From: Brenneria rubrifaciens
Lineage (GTDB): Bacteria > Pseudomonadota > Gammaproteobacteria > Enterobacterales > Enterobacteriaceae
Direction: 5' to 3'
Assembly (NCBI RefSeq): GCF_005484945.1
Contig: NZ_CP034035.1
Span: 2,356,001 to 2,420,000 of the forward strand
DNA length: 64,000 bases
The position numbers and the translations under genes are program-made. The notes below the pieces were generated by a model, which was not told where the DNA came from, did no database searches, and saw only the letters and a list, made by a program, of their open reading frames with translations. Within the stretch, counting starts at the first letter, position 1, and each line of letters begins with the position of its first letter. Positions 29,252 through 41,500 of the stretch are shown here, piece by piece.

Positions 29252-29281
29252 ATGGGGCGAACTGCTGACAAAGGAGGCATC

Positions 29282-31144
29282 GTGATTTTGAATAAGCTGG
29301 CAGTTTCACTCTCGCCGATAGTGAATGGCGCGCTGAGCTTCATTGCTTTTATGCAACAGCACCAGCTGATGCTGGCGCTGTTATCGGGGCTGACGATGCC
29401 GTTTTTCGCTTCGATGAAAAGCGAAGAACGGCAAAAAGCCCCGTTGTGGCAAAAGCTGATTATTGCTTTTTCCATACAGTGTTTTCTTTACGGTACGATG
29501 GCCCCGGTTGTTATCTGGATTTTCCAGTGGCTTTATAAAGGCCGTGTAGTCGCCAGCATTCCCGTTCTAGCATGGCTGGTGCTGATTGCCTTTACCGTAA
29601 CGGGTTTTATTTTCCATATTCTGCTACGCAGAGTATTAACCCCCGAGCTGGATAAAATAAAGAAACGACTCATCAAAAAGACCAGTCTTGAACGAGAATT
29701 ACGCACAGATGTCCGCACGGTAAAATCGCTGCTGCCGGAAACGCTGCATTATAATCCGCTTGATTATATCAACCTAAATAAGGGTATTTTTATCGGGATA
29801 GACCGTGATGAAAAACCGATGCATCTCCCGTTAAAAGACTGGCAAAGACAACATGCGGATATTATCGGCACAACTGGAGCCGGTAAAGGGGTTGCCACCG
29901 GTATATTGCTTTACCAAAGTATCCTGGCGGGTGAAGGTGTATTTATTATGGACCCAAAGGATGATGAATGGGCACCGCACCTTTACCGCAAAGCCTGCGA
30001 GGATGCAGGCAAACCCTTTGCCTTAATTGACCTGCGAAAACCGCAATACCAGTTAAATCTGATTGAAGATATCACGCCCGATGAACTGGAAGAGCTTTTT
30101 GTCGCCGGTTTCAGTCTGGCGGAGAAAGGGCAGGAATCGGACTTTTACCGTATCGACGATAGAAAGGCCGCACGCATGGCGGCGCAATTTGTCAGTCATC
30201 ACCCATCCTCGACTATCCGCGATATTTATAACGGCGAATATGTTCAAGGTATCGCGGAAAATATCAAAGCCTTTTTCGGCAAGATTGAAGAGCTGGCGTT
30301 GCTCAATGCCATCAACGCGCCGACAGGATTTTCACTCCAATCGGTTTTTGATGAAGGTGGCTGCTGCTATGTCATCGGCTCAATGCGCAATAGCAAGATT
30401 ATCACCGCCCAGCGCATGCTGCTGGTGCGACTTTACCAGTTAGCAGAAAGGCGCGACCGGGTAAAAGAAACGCCCCGATCCATAGCCATCTTTCTCGACG
30501 AATTGAAATACCATCTGTCAAAACCAGCTCTGGAGGGGTTAGGCGCGGCGCGGGATAAAGGCGTGCATATCATCATGGCGCATCAGTCCGTCGCCGATTT
30601 AAAAGACTGCCCGGCGGATTTAAAAGGCGATGCTGTTGTCGGCGCCGTCGTTGAAAACGCCAAATTCAAGCTGGTATACCGCGTTATGGACCCGGATACA
30701 GCGGAATGGGTGGCGAGAATGTCCGGCACCATATTAGTGGATGATGAAGTCCGCAAGGCGAAAACCGATGCCGTGCTAACAGAGACTATCGACAGTGAAC
30801 GCACCATCAGGCAGGCCGAGCGTTTCTTTATCGACAGCAATATGATCCTGAACCTGCCCGATTTTGTCAGCTTTATCTTTACGACGACAACGCTACCCTC
30901 GGCCTCACTGATTTCCCCCATCAAGGTACAAAAACGCGAGCTGGAGATCTGTTCCGTTTCTCCGGATATTGCCGCGTCGGCAGCGCCGGCAAAAGTCGCG
31001 CTGGACTTCGACGAGGAAAATGTACCTCCCGTTTCAACGCCCAATGTCACCGTAACCCAGCCAGACCTTTTCTTTGAAGGGGAAAGAAAATCAACAAAAC
31101 CGAGATCTGATGATGACGAAACACCGTCCTTGCTCAATTTTTAG
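29282..31144 (+). CDS. mobB: VirD4/TraG (MobB-like) type IV coupling protein
   Basis: The 620-aa product recognises the relaxosome and feeds DNA into the VirB channel. It has N-terminal membrane helices (up to about residue 120), Walker A GTTGAGKGVATG (about 196) and Walker B IAIFLDELKYHL (about 403). GTG 29282 is favoured because AAGGAGG lies just upstream; an ATG at 29252 has no site. It is followed closely by mobC, the CloDF13 mobB-mobC order. Confidence 0.92.
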   Translation: MILNKLAVSLSPIVNGALSFIAFMQQHQLMLALLSGLTMPFFASMKSEERQKAPLWQKLIIAFSIQCFLYGTMAPVVIWIFQWLYKGRVVASIPVLAWLVLIAFTVTGFIFHILLRRVLTPELDKIKKRLIKKTSLERELRTDVRTVKSLLPETLHYNPLDYINLNKGIFIGIDRDEKPMHLPLKDWQRQHADIIGTTGAGKGVATGILLYQSILAGEGVFIMDPKDDEWAPHLYRKACEDAGKPFALIDLRKPQYQLNLIEDITPDELEELFVAGFSLAEKGQESDFYRIDDRKAARMAAQFVSHHPSSTIRDIYNGEYVQGIAENIKAFFGKIEELALLNAINAPTGFSLQSVFDEGGCCYVIGSMRNSKIITAQRMLLVRLYQLAERRDRVKETPRSIAIFLDELKYHLSKPALEGLGAARDKGVHIIMAHQSVADLKDCPADLKGDAVVGAVVENAKFKLVYRVMDPDTAEWVARMSGTILVDDEVRKAKTDAVLTETIDSERTIRQAERFFIDSNMILNLPDFVSFIFTTTTLPSASLISPIKVQKRELEICSVSPDIAASAAPAKVALDFDEENVPPVSTPNVTVTQPDLFFEGERKSTKPRSDDDETPSLLNF

Positions 31145-31152
31145 GAGGAGTC

Positions 31153-31881
31153 ATGCTTATCGCCACGCATAACGAGCGCATCGCTCGCAACAGCGAGAAG
31201 ATAAAAAGGCTGCTGAATTTCCTGAAGGAAGAAACCTACAGCGACTTTAAAACGCTGATGCTGCTGTTTGGCTTCAGGGATCACAAATCGCTGTATACGC
31301 TGCTGACAAAAACTGAACGAATGGGGTTAATACAAAAGCATGTGTTTGAATCACGGACGATGAAAATGTCGTTGTGGGGCATAACCAGCGACGGACTGGC
31401 TATCGTTTTAACGCCGGACGATGACATTTTCCCGGCACGCTTTGAACCGTCAAAAATCACCGGCTGGACGCTGGAGCACCACCTTGATAATCAGGTTGCT
31501 AGGCTCATCCTGGAGAAAAAAGGCGCATCCGGATGGGTAAACGGCGATCGCTCAACGTTCCTCAGCCAGTATCAGGTCAAACACCGTCCGGATGGACTCA
31601 TCACACTCCCTGACGGACAGGTCATCGCAGTAGAAACCGAGCGCCGCCTGAAAACCAAAGCTCGCTACCAGGCGATTATCGCCAGCCATTTGCTGGCCCG
31701 GACACAAAAGAACTGGATTTACGTCTTTTATATCGTACCGGACCTACAGAAAAAACGGGCGCTTGAACTGCTGTTTGGCAGCATCAAACACGTCATCGTC
31801 AATCATCAGCACATACCGTTGGAAGCACGTCACCGCAATGTTTTTCGCATTTATACGCTTGATGAACTGACACACCTGTAA
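31153..31881 (+). CDS. mobC: MobC-family (MOBC) relaxase, replication-relaxation family
   Basis: The 242-aa product has an N-terminal winged-helix part (KIKRLLNFLKEETYSDFKTLM) and a core that looks like a PD-(D/E)xK nuclease: D147 in RPDG, then E161, E163 and K167 in VETERRLK. MOBC relaxases, typified by CloDF13 MobC, use such a core in place of the Tyr/His of other relaxases. It starts 8 nt after mobB and should nick the oriT upstream. Confidence 0.87.
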   Translation: MLIATHNERIARNSEKIKRLLNFLKEETYSDFKTLMLLFGFRDHKSLYTLLTKTERMGLIQKHVFESRTMKMSLWGITSDGLAIVLTPDDDIFPARFEPSKITGWTLEHHLDNQVARLILEKKGASGWVNGDRSTFLSQYQVKHRPDGLITLPDGQVIAVETERRLKTKARYQAIIASHLLARTQKNWIYVFYIVPDLQKKRALELLFGSIKHVIVNHQHIPLEARHRNVFRIYTLDELTHL

Positions 31882-31925
31882 TTAGATAACTATATGTAAG
31901 TTTTACCCAGGTCATCATGATGACC

Positions 31926-31970
31926 TTACCCGGCTTGGCGGCAATACCGACAAGCCGGGTAATTTTTATT
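31926..31970 (+). terminator. Rho-independent terminator after mobC
   Basis: A perfect 12-bp stem (TTACCCGGCTTG, 13-nt loop, CAAGCCGGGTAA) is followed by TTTTTATT. It ends the mobB-mobC unit. The remaining bases to 32091 hold no gene. Confidence 0.9.
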
Positions 31971-32091
31971 CCACTGCGAGGTGCAGACTGTTCGGTACTC
32001 GCTGCACTGCGTTCCGCCTCAGTCTGCGCCTCGCCGCGTTGCCGGTTAAAAACCATGAAACCGCACTCCTTTGCGGTGTCCGGTCCCAGAA

Positions 32092-32409
32092 TCAAAGTTT
32101 ATCCATCAGGTAACGATGCGCTTTTGAGGCGGCGCTGGCCGCTTTGAAAACATAGCGCTTGTCGTTTTTCAGCGCCTCGAGCCATGAGGCAATATAGCTT
32201 TCATGCTGCACCTCTCCGACAATCCCCAAATCCGCCATCAGAAAAGCACTTCCCAGCTCCGCGACAAGTTCTTCCTCTGCATAATCCGCACTGCCAAACT
32301 TCCCTTTCATTTCACGGTTCAGGCGTTTTTTACCCCCACTCCAGTGAACCAGCTCATGCAGGCCGGTAGCGTAGAAGTTGGCCGCATCAGCGAAAAGATG
32401 GCGCTCCGG
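32092..32409 (-). pseudogene. ArdC-like antirestriction zincin, C-terminal fragment
   Basis: About 105 codons remain. They include the zinc motif HELVHWSG, EELVAELGSAFL and the C-terminal ALKNDKRYVFKAASAASKA helix typical of ArdC-type (DUF1738-related) proteins, which protect incoming plasmid DNA. The 5' part is cut off exactly at the end of IS21 copy B, so the gene is dead. Its location after the relaxase fits an ICE leading region. Confidence 0.85.
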
Positions 32410-32466
32410 TGTCAACGCCAGGATTGTTGGCCATTTTTCGCCATTTTTAATGTCCGCTATTGGTCA

Positions 32467-34433
<1,967 letters not shown>

Positions 34434-34534
34434 GCTGATGTCCTTTCTGGTGTGAGAACCTCAAGGAAACAACATGTTGGGTGGAGCGGACAAGCCAAAT
34501 GGTGAATTACCGTCTTATATCACTGGCGCTGACA

Positions 34535-34856
34535 CTTGAGCAGTTGCCCCCATCGAATGGCATGTGCCGGCTGTGATTTTAATGTTCCCAAAGCCAGCGC
34601 CAGAGCGCAGGCTTTAGAAAGTAAAGCATCAATCGGACATTACTTGGAGGCCGTGCCCCTGACGGCGGATGAGCGGGCTATTGTTGAGGGTGACCTGGAA
34701 AAGCTGGATGGACTTATACGAAAGCTCGATGATGTACCGACGCTGGATGGCAAAACGCCCATCGAGATCGCGGCAAAAAAAGCCAATAATCGTGGGCGTC
34801 CCAAGGAGCCGCTGATTTACTCGTTTTTTGCCCCGAGAACTCTCTGGAAACCTTGA
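34535..34856 (+). pseudogene. Recombinase-like C-terminal fragment with Cys cluster
   Basis: A frame runs from the IS21 edge without its own start. It contains SCPHRMACAGCDFNVPKASA, a Cys/His cluster, and a helical tail (ADERAIVEGDLEKLDGLIRKLDDVPT). I recall this tail from large transposon-borne tyrosine recombinases. The 5' part was lost at the junction with copy B. Identification is tentative. Confidence 0.5.
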
Positions 34857-34954
34857 TTTATAACGGGTCAATAACTAAGTTTTGAATAAATCAGCGTTTC
34901 CCTAGCGTGTCTTTTCTCTCACGGAGGCCCATCTAAATGAGTCGATGCAACGGG

Positions 34955-36043
34955 TTATTGGCTATCCAGGGCTTTTCTTATCTTCCGCGCTCGGGACGAC
35001 TCGATAGACATACTATAATTTTCTGGATCACCCCCCACCCGATAGACACGGAATGCCTCAGCACGTTCGTTTAACGTTTCTCTGGAAGAGGACCGGTTTG
35101 TGCTGACAATATCGTTTGCTATGTGGGGCTGAGCGTTCGCTACAGCAGTCACTGTGCCACGGGAATGCGCATGTTTATAAAATACGGCAGGCAGCACTTG
35201 CTTTCCGTCAACCAATTCTATTCCTCTGGCAAGTCGCGATCGGCTATCTTCAGTCTCTGGAAAACAATAGCCACTATCAGCCAAAGTTTCATGAAGACTG
35301 TCAAAGACACTATCTTTTTGGTAGGCGCACAAAGCAAAGTTAAGCGAAAATATAACACAGTCGTGCCATGAGCGTTGTGCATCAGTCTCTATGACAGACA
35401 TCTTAGCATTTCCTCGAAATCGCGTATTGACCTCCTCGCGCAGTTGAGGATAGCCCGGTAAGTAAGCAGGAGGGTAAACATCATCCTTATAGGCGGTAAT
35501 GGGCTCCAATACGATCAGCGTCTTTTGACCATTGGCGTGGTTACGTACGTCCACCGCAACGTGGTGAAGCGAGGGCGGATTTAGCCGAAAAACGCCACGC
35601 CACGCGCCAGGCTCATTATGACTTTGTAAATGATCGAGGAATGTGAAGCGCGAGTCGAAACAATGAAGGTTAAGTTGTGAATAGCTTGTGTTATAAGCTG
35701 AGACAAGCGATCCCAGGCTTTGAACGTCAAGTTGGAGTGTATCAATGTTGGACTGTCGGTATTCTATATTGTCGAGTATGTTTTTTGCATAATGCAAGAG
35801 ATCCGGATTTGAACTCATCAGTGATCTGTAGTACGACTCGCGGAGCGCTGAAATCTTGTACTTGGCTCTGTCGGGTATGTCAGCAGCTACAGGTTGCCTA
35901 GGCGAGTGCGTAGGGAATTGCTCCCATTCGCTGTCGGAACTTGAAGGGCTTGAAGATGCTTGGTCGGTATCAGCGCCATAATTTCTCCCATAATCTTCGT
36001 TATAGTCATGCCGGACGCTAGGTTTGGAAACGCAAATTCCCAT
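34955..36043 (-). CDS. YopJ-family type III effector acetyltransferase
   Basis: The 362-aa product has the YopJ/HopZ catalytic triad with correct spacing: H161 (HVAVDVR), E180 (LIVLEP) and C229 (QRSWHDCVIFSLNFA). K290 in LPAVFYKH matches the conserved lysine acetylated in this family. The start MGICVSK fits N-myristoylation at Gly2, with Cys4 as a possible palmitoylation site, so plasma-membrane targeting in the plant cell is likely. The Ser-rich region at about 29-40 fits a type III secretion signal. AAGGA precedes the ATG, and a hrp box lies 46 nt upstream. It is the only intact gene amid debris, and no chaperone gene is adjacent. Confidence 0.9.
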   Translation of the reverse strand: MGICVSKPSVRHDYNEDYGRNYGADTDQASSSPSSSDSEWEQFPTHSPRQPVAADIPDRAKYKISALRESYYRSLMSSNPDLLHYAKNILDNIEYRQSNIDTLQLDVQSLGSLVSAYNTSYSQLNLHCFDSRFTFLDHLQSHNEPGAWRGVFRLNPPSLHHVAVDVRNHANGQKTLIVLEPITAYKDDVYPPAYLPGYPQLREEVNTRFRGNAKMSVIETDAQRSWHDCVIFSLNFALCAYQKDSVFDSLHETLADSGYCFPETEDSRSRLARGIELVDGKQVLPAVFYKHAHSRGTVTAVANAQPHIANDIVSTNRSSSRETLNERAEAFRVYRVGGDPENYSMSIESSRARKIRKALDSQ

Positions 36044-36088
36044 CGTGATGTTCCTTACTGCATAGAAGGCTTCTGGATTAAACGCCCT

Positions 36089-36117
36089 TGAGTGGTCAGC
36101 TAAGCTACCGTGGTTCC
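36089..36117 (-). promoter_or_regulatory. hrp box (HrpL-dependent promoter)
   Basis: On the minus strand GGAACC, a 16-bp spacer and CCACTCA match the HrpL consensus (GGAACC-N15/16-CCACNNA) exactly. It lies 46 nt before the effector ATG. This links expression to the host type III regulon, which is not in this window. Confidence 0.92.
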
Positions 36118-36182
36118 ATGAACGATGGTCATCCTGCCTATCAAGCCAACCAGAGACCGTGAGCTACAGGGCACATCAGTGT

Positions 36183-36666
36183 GTTGACTTTCTATTCCAC
36201 ATAAATGCGGACATGTCGAGCAGAGTGATGGCTTTGCTTGAAGAGATGGCGCTTGCATTGGAAATCTATTCGATTGATGTGGCATTCCTTGATCTGACGG
36301 GTGTGAGCCAGTGCAGGCAACTTGAGCAGTTTGGTCGTGAAGTGAGAGAGCGCATTCTCATGGAAACGGGTTTGACAGTTGTTATAGGGATCGCGCAGAC
36401 AAAAACCCTGGCAAAGGCGGCTAACTTCTCGGCCAAGAAATGGAGCAAAACCGGCGGCGTGGTGGATTTGTCCGACCCGGCAAAGGAAGTTGTTGGGGCA
36501 CATGCCAGTCGATGAAGTCTGGGGGGGTGGAAGGCGGATCAGCAAGAAACTGGGTGTGCTGGGGATAACTAAGGCGCTACAGCTTGCAGATTGCTCGCCT
36601 TGGTTTGTTCGCAAAAATTTCAACGTGGTATTGGAGAGGACGGTCCGGGAATTGAACGGGGAGTGA
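36183..36666 (+). pseudogene. umuC-like error-prone polymerase remnant
   Basis: Fragments of UmuC can be read in two frames: INADMSSRVMALLEEMALALEIYSID, then GIAQTKTLAKAANFSAKKW, then after a shift RRISKKLGVLGI and VRKNFNVVLERTVRELNGE. The N terminus is missing, the catalytic SIDEAF motif has become SIDVAF, and the 3' end is replaced by the IS3 element, whose first bases supply the stop. It is not functional. Confidence 0.85.
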
Positions 36667-36705
36667 ACCGCCCCGGTTTTCTTGGAGAGGGTTAAAGCAG
36701 GACGC

Positions 36706-37313
36706 TCAGGCTGCCAGATTGTTACATTTTCTGGAAGCATAATATGCTTTCTCGGCTTCCACTGGTGGTATGTGACCGATGCGTTCGAGCAACCGTCGAT
36801 TGTTGTACCTGTCCACCCACGCCAGCGTTGCCAACTCCACTTCTACCTGATTTTTCCAGCTTTTACGGTGTATGCAGCTTTGTAAAGGCCGTTGATACTC
36901 TCGGCCAGAGCATTATCGTAGGCGTCCACCAAAGTTGATTGGGGCACTCTGCCACGAACTGACGGTTTACCCGCTCTGCTGCCGCCGCTGTTTTGCGGCT
37001 GATCGTAGTCCTGATGACCTTGCCACGGAGTACGCCCCGCAGACCCATCATTTTCATCAGACGCTCCACAGTACATCGTGCAACGCTGAAGCCCTCGCGG
37101 AGCAACTTTTCGTGCCCCGTAAACACGGTAATTTTCTTCATAAACGCGTTTTATCTCCAGGCTGATCTGAGCATCACGCTTTTCTCGTTGGCGACATTTT
37201 TCGGGGTGCTGCCGGCGTTGCTGATGCCAGTAATATGTCGACGTGGCAATATCCAGCTCGCGACATACCGGCCCGACCCCGTGCGTACCACTCAGACGTT
37301 CCATAAGTGGCAT
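36706..37313 (-). pseudogene. IS3-family transposase OrfB, frameshifted
   Basis: The frame starts PLMERLSGTHGVGPVCRELDIATSTYYWHQQ, then breaks repeatedly. Pieces VDAYDNALAESINGLYK and VELATLAWVDRYNNRRLLERIGHIPPVEAEKAYY are in other frames (landmarks). The integrase-core catalytic region is incomplete. Confidence 0.85.
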
Positions 37314-37667
37314 TATTTTTTCCAGTGGCGGTCGATCTCCGCCTGCGCAAAATAAGCAGAGGCCTGACGCAATATGTCATTGCTTCGGCGGAGTTCCCGA
37401 TTTTCACGCTCCAGTTCTTTTAAACGCCAGCGTTCATCAACAGTCAGTCTCCCATCATCAAAATTTCTGGGGGAAACATCGCCATGAGTATCAGTTCTGT
37501 GCTGTCGCAGCCAGGCCCGCAAGGTATCGTAATGACAAGCCAATTTTTGATGAGATGGCGCGAATGGCATCCGGCTCGGAGTCATATTCAGCGCGGTGTT
37601 CAAGAATCATCCTGACGGCACGTTCACGTAGCTCTGGCGGATAACGGTTTGCTGATTTTGATTTCAT
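37313..37667 (-). pseudogene. IS3-family transposase OrfA, frameshifted
   Basis: The gene begins MKSKSANRYPPELRERAVRM and reads to ISSKIGLS. A frameshift near 37535 interrupts it, and it resumes as DTLRAWLRQHRTDTHG and the leucine-zipper segment RLKELERENRELRRSNDILRQASAYF. It has no ability to encode the DNA-binding protein as it stands. Confidence 0.85.
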
Positions 37668-37720
37668 TTAGGATCGCCTTCCACTGAGAGTTTAGTCTCC
37701 AGGAAACCCGGTACGGTTCA

Positions 37721-37835
37721 GTGATTTCTAGCGCGATATTTTTCTGTTCCGGGCAACTGAACCATCAACCATCCAGACACAGACTTGAAAAACAGATTTG
37801 GCAATATCGATACCAACAACGCTGCTCGTATTCAT
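37721..37835 (-). pseudogene. IS110-family transposase, N-terminal fragment
   Basis: About 36 codons remain from ATG 37835: MNTSSVVGIDIAKSVFQVCV continuing to RNRKISR, the first DEDD-domain strand of IS110/IS1111 transposases. It is cut at the IS3 end, so IS3 inserted into or recombined with an older IS110. Confidence 0.8.
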
Positions 37836-37904
37836 GTGATGTTACTCCCAGATTAATGCAGTCAGTAAAAGTATGGCACTGACTATCTTAGGAAGGGGCG
37901 TCCA

Positions 37905-38080
37905 TCACATCACTTCAATGACGCTGTTCAGTAATTCAATGGCGTTCGAGGTATACATTGCCTAGCGGATAATGCAGCGTTGAATGTGGGTCTGCGGATA
38001 CACGCTGTTTATCGCATCTGGAAAGCCTTTCAGACCATCCATACCGGCGATCAGAATGTCCTCAAGCCCCATCATTGATG
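37905..38080 (-). pseudogene. IS256/mutator-family transposase remnant
   Basis: Read on the minus strand, the segments GLEDILIAGMDGLKGFPDAI, NSVYPQTHIQRCIIR and YTSNAIELLNSVIEV belong to the IS256 family. The segment between IIR and YTSNAIE is deleted. No start or ends are left. Confidence 0.8.
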
Positions 38081-38501
38081 CTACATTTTGCCACAATGAG
38101 TTTGCTTTATTTTATGTCATCAATCACTGGGCATCATCACCGACTTATCGGGCAAGCCGCGTCAACGCACCAACCGCCAAATACTCGCATCTTCCTTCTC
38201 TCCCTGTTTTTAGTGCACCCATATATTGATTAATTTTTTTAATGGTTAAACCAAAATTAGCGTCTATATTTAACCCATACTTTTTAGCAAGCACAGGCGT
38301 TATATTTTAGATAAAAATAAATAAAATCGGCTTTACACTGATTTTTATGGATTTTTTCAGGCGAAGATATCTCGCTCCTTTCCCATGCCTATAAAAAATT
38401 CATTAATTAAATTAACTAATAATCCGTCGGAATAATAATTCGGCAGGAATGCGCTCGTAGTTAAAAAACAGCCTCAATTATATCGGAATTGGAGTATTTC
38501 A
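38081..38501. other. AT-rich leader upstream of the NRPS gene
   Basis: No gene can be supported. From about 38220 the DNA is very AT-rich and probably contains the NRPS promoter; no single promoter can be assigned. GGAG at 38491-38494 lies 7 nt before the NRPS ATG. I found no hrp box here. Confidence 0.5.
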
Positions 38502-41500
38502 ATGTCATTTATTCAAAACCATTCTCAGGAAAGCCAGCCTGTAATTAATAACGAATATTCCTCCAACTCTTGCAGATTACCACTGAGTTCTACTCAACAA
38601 GTGGTGTGGCTTGACCAGACGCTTAATCCAGACTCTCCTAATTACAACATCGGCATACGGCTCCGTATCGACGGGCATCTGGATGAAGCGCTTTTTGGCC
38701 AGGCTTTCGACATTCTTGTATCGCGTCATGATGCATTGCGTTTACAGCTTGTTCACACCGATAGCTTACCTTTTCAGGAACTCACTGATGCGATTTCAGA
38801 GCCTATAAGCACGTATGATTTCTCACAATATGATGATGCAGAAACTCAGACTCAGCAGCACATCCATACAACATTTGGGCGCCCGTTCAATCTGCGTGAA
38901 AGGCTATGGCGTTCCGAACTGATGCGAGTAAGCGGCACGCGTTGGTACTGGCAATTTTGCTGCCATCATCTGGTCGCAGATGGTTGGAGTTTAAAACTGC
39001 TTTTCAACGATCTGACAGATACTTACAACCGGTTAATTAACCGGGAGGAAATGAAAGGCGTCGCCCCTTCCTATCTTGAATTTGTTACTGAAGATCTGAC
39101 TTATCTCAACACCAAGAATTATCAATCCGACCTGAAATTCTGGCTGACTCGTTTTAAGACCTTACCTCCGGCATTGCTACCCCTATCAAACCCAAGCCAC
39201 AAACACATATACAAGTTATCCTCACCCCATCTATGGGAATTAGAAAATCAATACTTTCAGCAAATCGAAAGTATTGTGGCCGAGCAGGGGTTCTCCATTC
39301 TCCATTTTATGTACGCTATTCTGGCGTGTTATTTTTCTCGAACCTCAAAAGCGGAAGACATTGTCATTGGCATTCCTATACATAATCGTAGAAATGCCAA
39401 ACAAAAGAATACGATAGGGATGTTCTCATCCGTCATTCCCGTAGGTGTGAACATTATTAAAGGGGATTCTTTTCTTGATATCATGCGAAAGGTAGCAGTG
39501 GAACTGCGCCATTGCTATAAACATCAACGCCTACCCATCACAGAAATTAATCAGCACACGCGAATCAGACAAAAAACAGGTCGAACTCAGCTTTTCGATA
39601 TCACGTTATCGCTTGAATGGTTTGGCTTTAACATTCATGTGGAAGGTACGGATACCGAATTCCAGACACCACATCGTGCGACACAATTTCCCCTGGCTAT
39701 CAGCATCTATCAATATAATTTTGAAGATAAAAACCACCCCGTCACCATCGAGTTCAATTTCGATACCAACTATCTGACCCGTGATGAAGTTGTAGCCATT
39801 CAGTCGCGCTTAGCCATGTTAGTCGACGCCGCCATCACATCGTTGGATATGCAGGTTGAGAACGCGCCTATCCTACCACCAACGGAATGTCGGCAGGTGT
39901 TAGTGGATTTCAATGCCACCGACGCCAAGTTCCCACAACACACCTTGATACACAAGCGTTTCGAACAACAGGTAAAACGTACTCCCGATGCCATCGCTGT
40001 CGTATTTGAGGAACAGTCGCTCACGTATGCGGAGCTCAATCGTCGTGCCAATCAATTAGCGCACCGTCTGCTTGCGCTAGGCGTTCAGCCTGATGATCGG
40101 GTAGTCCTCTGCATCAAGCGCGGTCTAGAGATGATAATTGGCCTGATGGGGATCTTGAAAGCAGGTGCCGCCTATGTGCCACTCGATCCGTCCTATCCGG
40201 TAGAACGCTTGACCTATATGATTGATGATGCCAAACCTGTGGCGCTGCTTACCCAGACCAACCAGGTAGAAATACCCACCGGCGACATTCCGGTGATCAT
40301 GCTCGATACCGATAGGCTTGACACTTATCCAGAGAAAAATCCTGATGCCCGGGCGCTGGGGCTGAGCTCACACCATCTGGCCTATGTTATCTATACCTCC
40401 GGCTCCACCGGCAAACCCAAAGGCGTCATGGTCGCCCACCGCAACGTGCTCAACCTCGCCTGCGCACTACAGCCGCTGCTGGCACTCGAACGGCCCAGCC
40501 GCATCGCCCTTAACGCCAGCATCGTGTTCGATGCCTCAGTCCAAAACTGGCTCCAACTGCTGTCGGGACACACGCTGGTCATTGTCCCTGAAGCCCTCCG
40601 CGCCGATGCGCAACAGCTCTGGCGCTACTTTTCCCGTCACGCCGTCGATTGGTTCGACTGCACCCCCGTGCAGTTGCACTGGCTGCTCAATGCCGGTCTC
40701 GGCGCCGACCCGGCCTACCAGCCCGCTGGGGTATTAATCGGCGGAGAGGCCATCCCGCCGCACACCTGGTCAAGCCTGGCCACGCTCACCGCCACCCGCT
40801 TTATCAACGTTTACGGCCCCACCGAATGTACCGTCGATGCCACCGCCTGCGTCATCGACCATGTACACCCGCTGCCGGTCATCGGTAAACCGCTCGCCAA
40901 CACCAAAATCTATATTCTGGATGCGCAAGGGCAGCTTGCCCCGCTCGGCGTGGCGGGGGAGATCCATATCGGCGGCGTCGGCGTGGCGCGCGGCTACCTC
41001 CACCGCCCCGAGCTGACCGCCGAACGCTTTATCCCCGACCCGTTCTCAAGCTCACCCGGCGCTCGGCTGTACAAGACCGGCGACCTCGGCCGCTGGCTGC
41101 CCGACGGCAATATTGAGTATCTGGGGCGTAACGACTTCCAGGTCAAGCTGCGCGGTTTCCGTATTGAACCCGGTGAAATCGAAGCCCGGCTGACGCAGTG
41201 CCCCGGCGTACAGGAAGCGGTGGTGGTCGCCCGTGAAGATACCCCGGGAGAGAAACGACTGGTGGCCTATTTTCGCGCCCGCTCCGACGCCCAACCGACG
41301 CCCGCCGACCTGCGCCGGCAGCTCAGCCGACATCTGGCCGAGTACATGGTGCCGAGCGCCTTTGTCATCCTTGACGCCTTCCCGCTCACCCCGAACGGCA
41401 AACTCGACCGCAAGGCGCTGCCCGCCCCCGACCAGACGGCGGTGGTCAGCCGGGGCTATGACGCGCCGCAGGGCGAGGTGGAAAGCGCGTTGGCTGAGAT

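Larger units (their letters stand above)
36664..37720 (-). mobile_element. Decayed IS3-family insertion sequence
   Basis: Terminal inverted repeats are recognisable: TGAACCGCCCCGGTTTTCTT at 36664 and, on the complement, TGAACCGTACCGGGTTTCCT ending at 37720. At 1057 bp the copy is shorter than usual, so it has internal losses. Both open reading frames are broken. No matching target duplication is evident (GAG and GTG). Confidence 0.85.

Noticed and set aside
34860..38500. Right attachment site or tRNA of the ICE
   Set aside because: No tRNA-like sequence or match to the integrase-proximal end could be found; the left attachment site is outside the window, so no direct repeat can be compared.
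38081..38501. hrp box upstream of the NRPS
   Set aside because: No GGAACC with a correctly spaced CCAC element is present, so control by HrpL is not supported.
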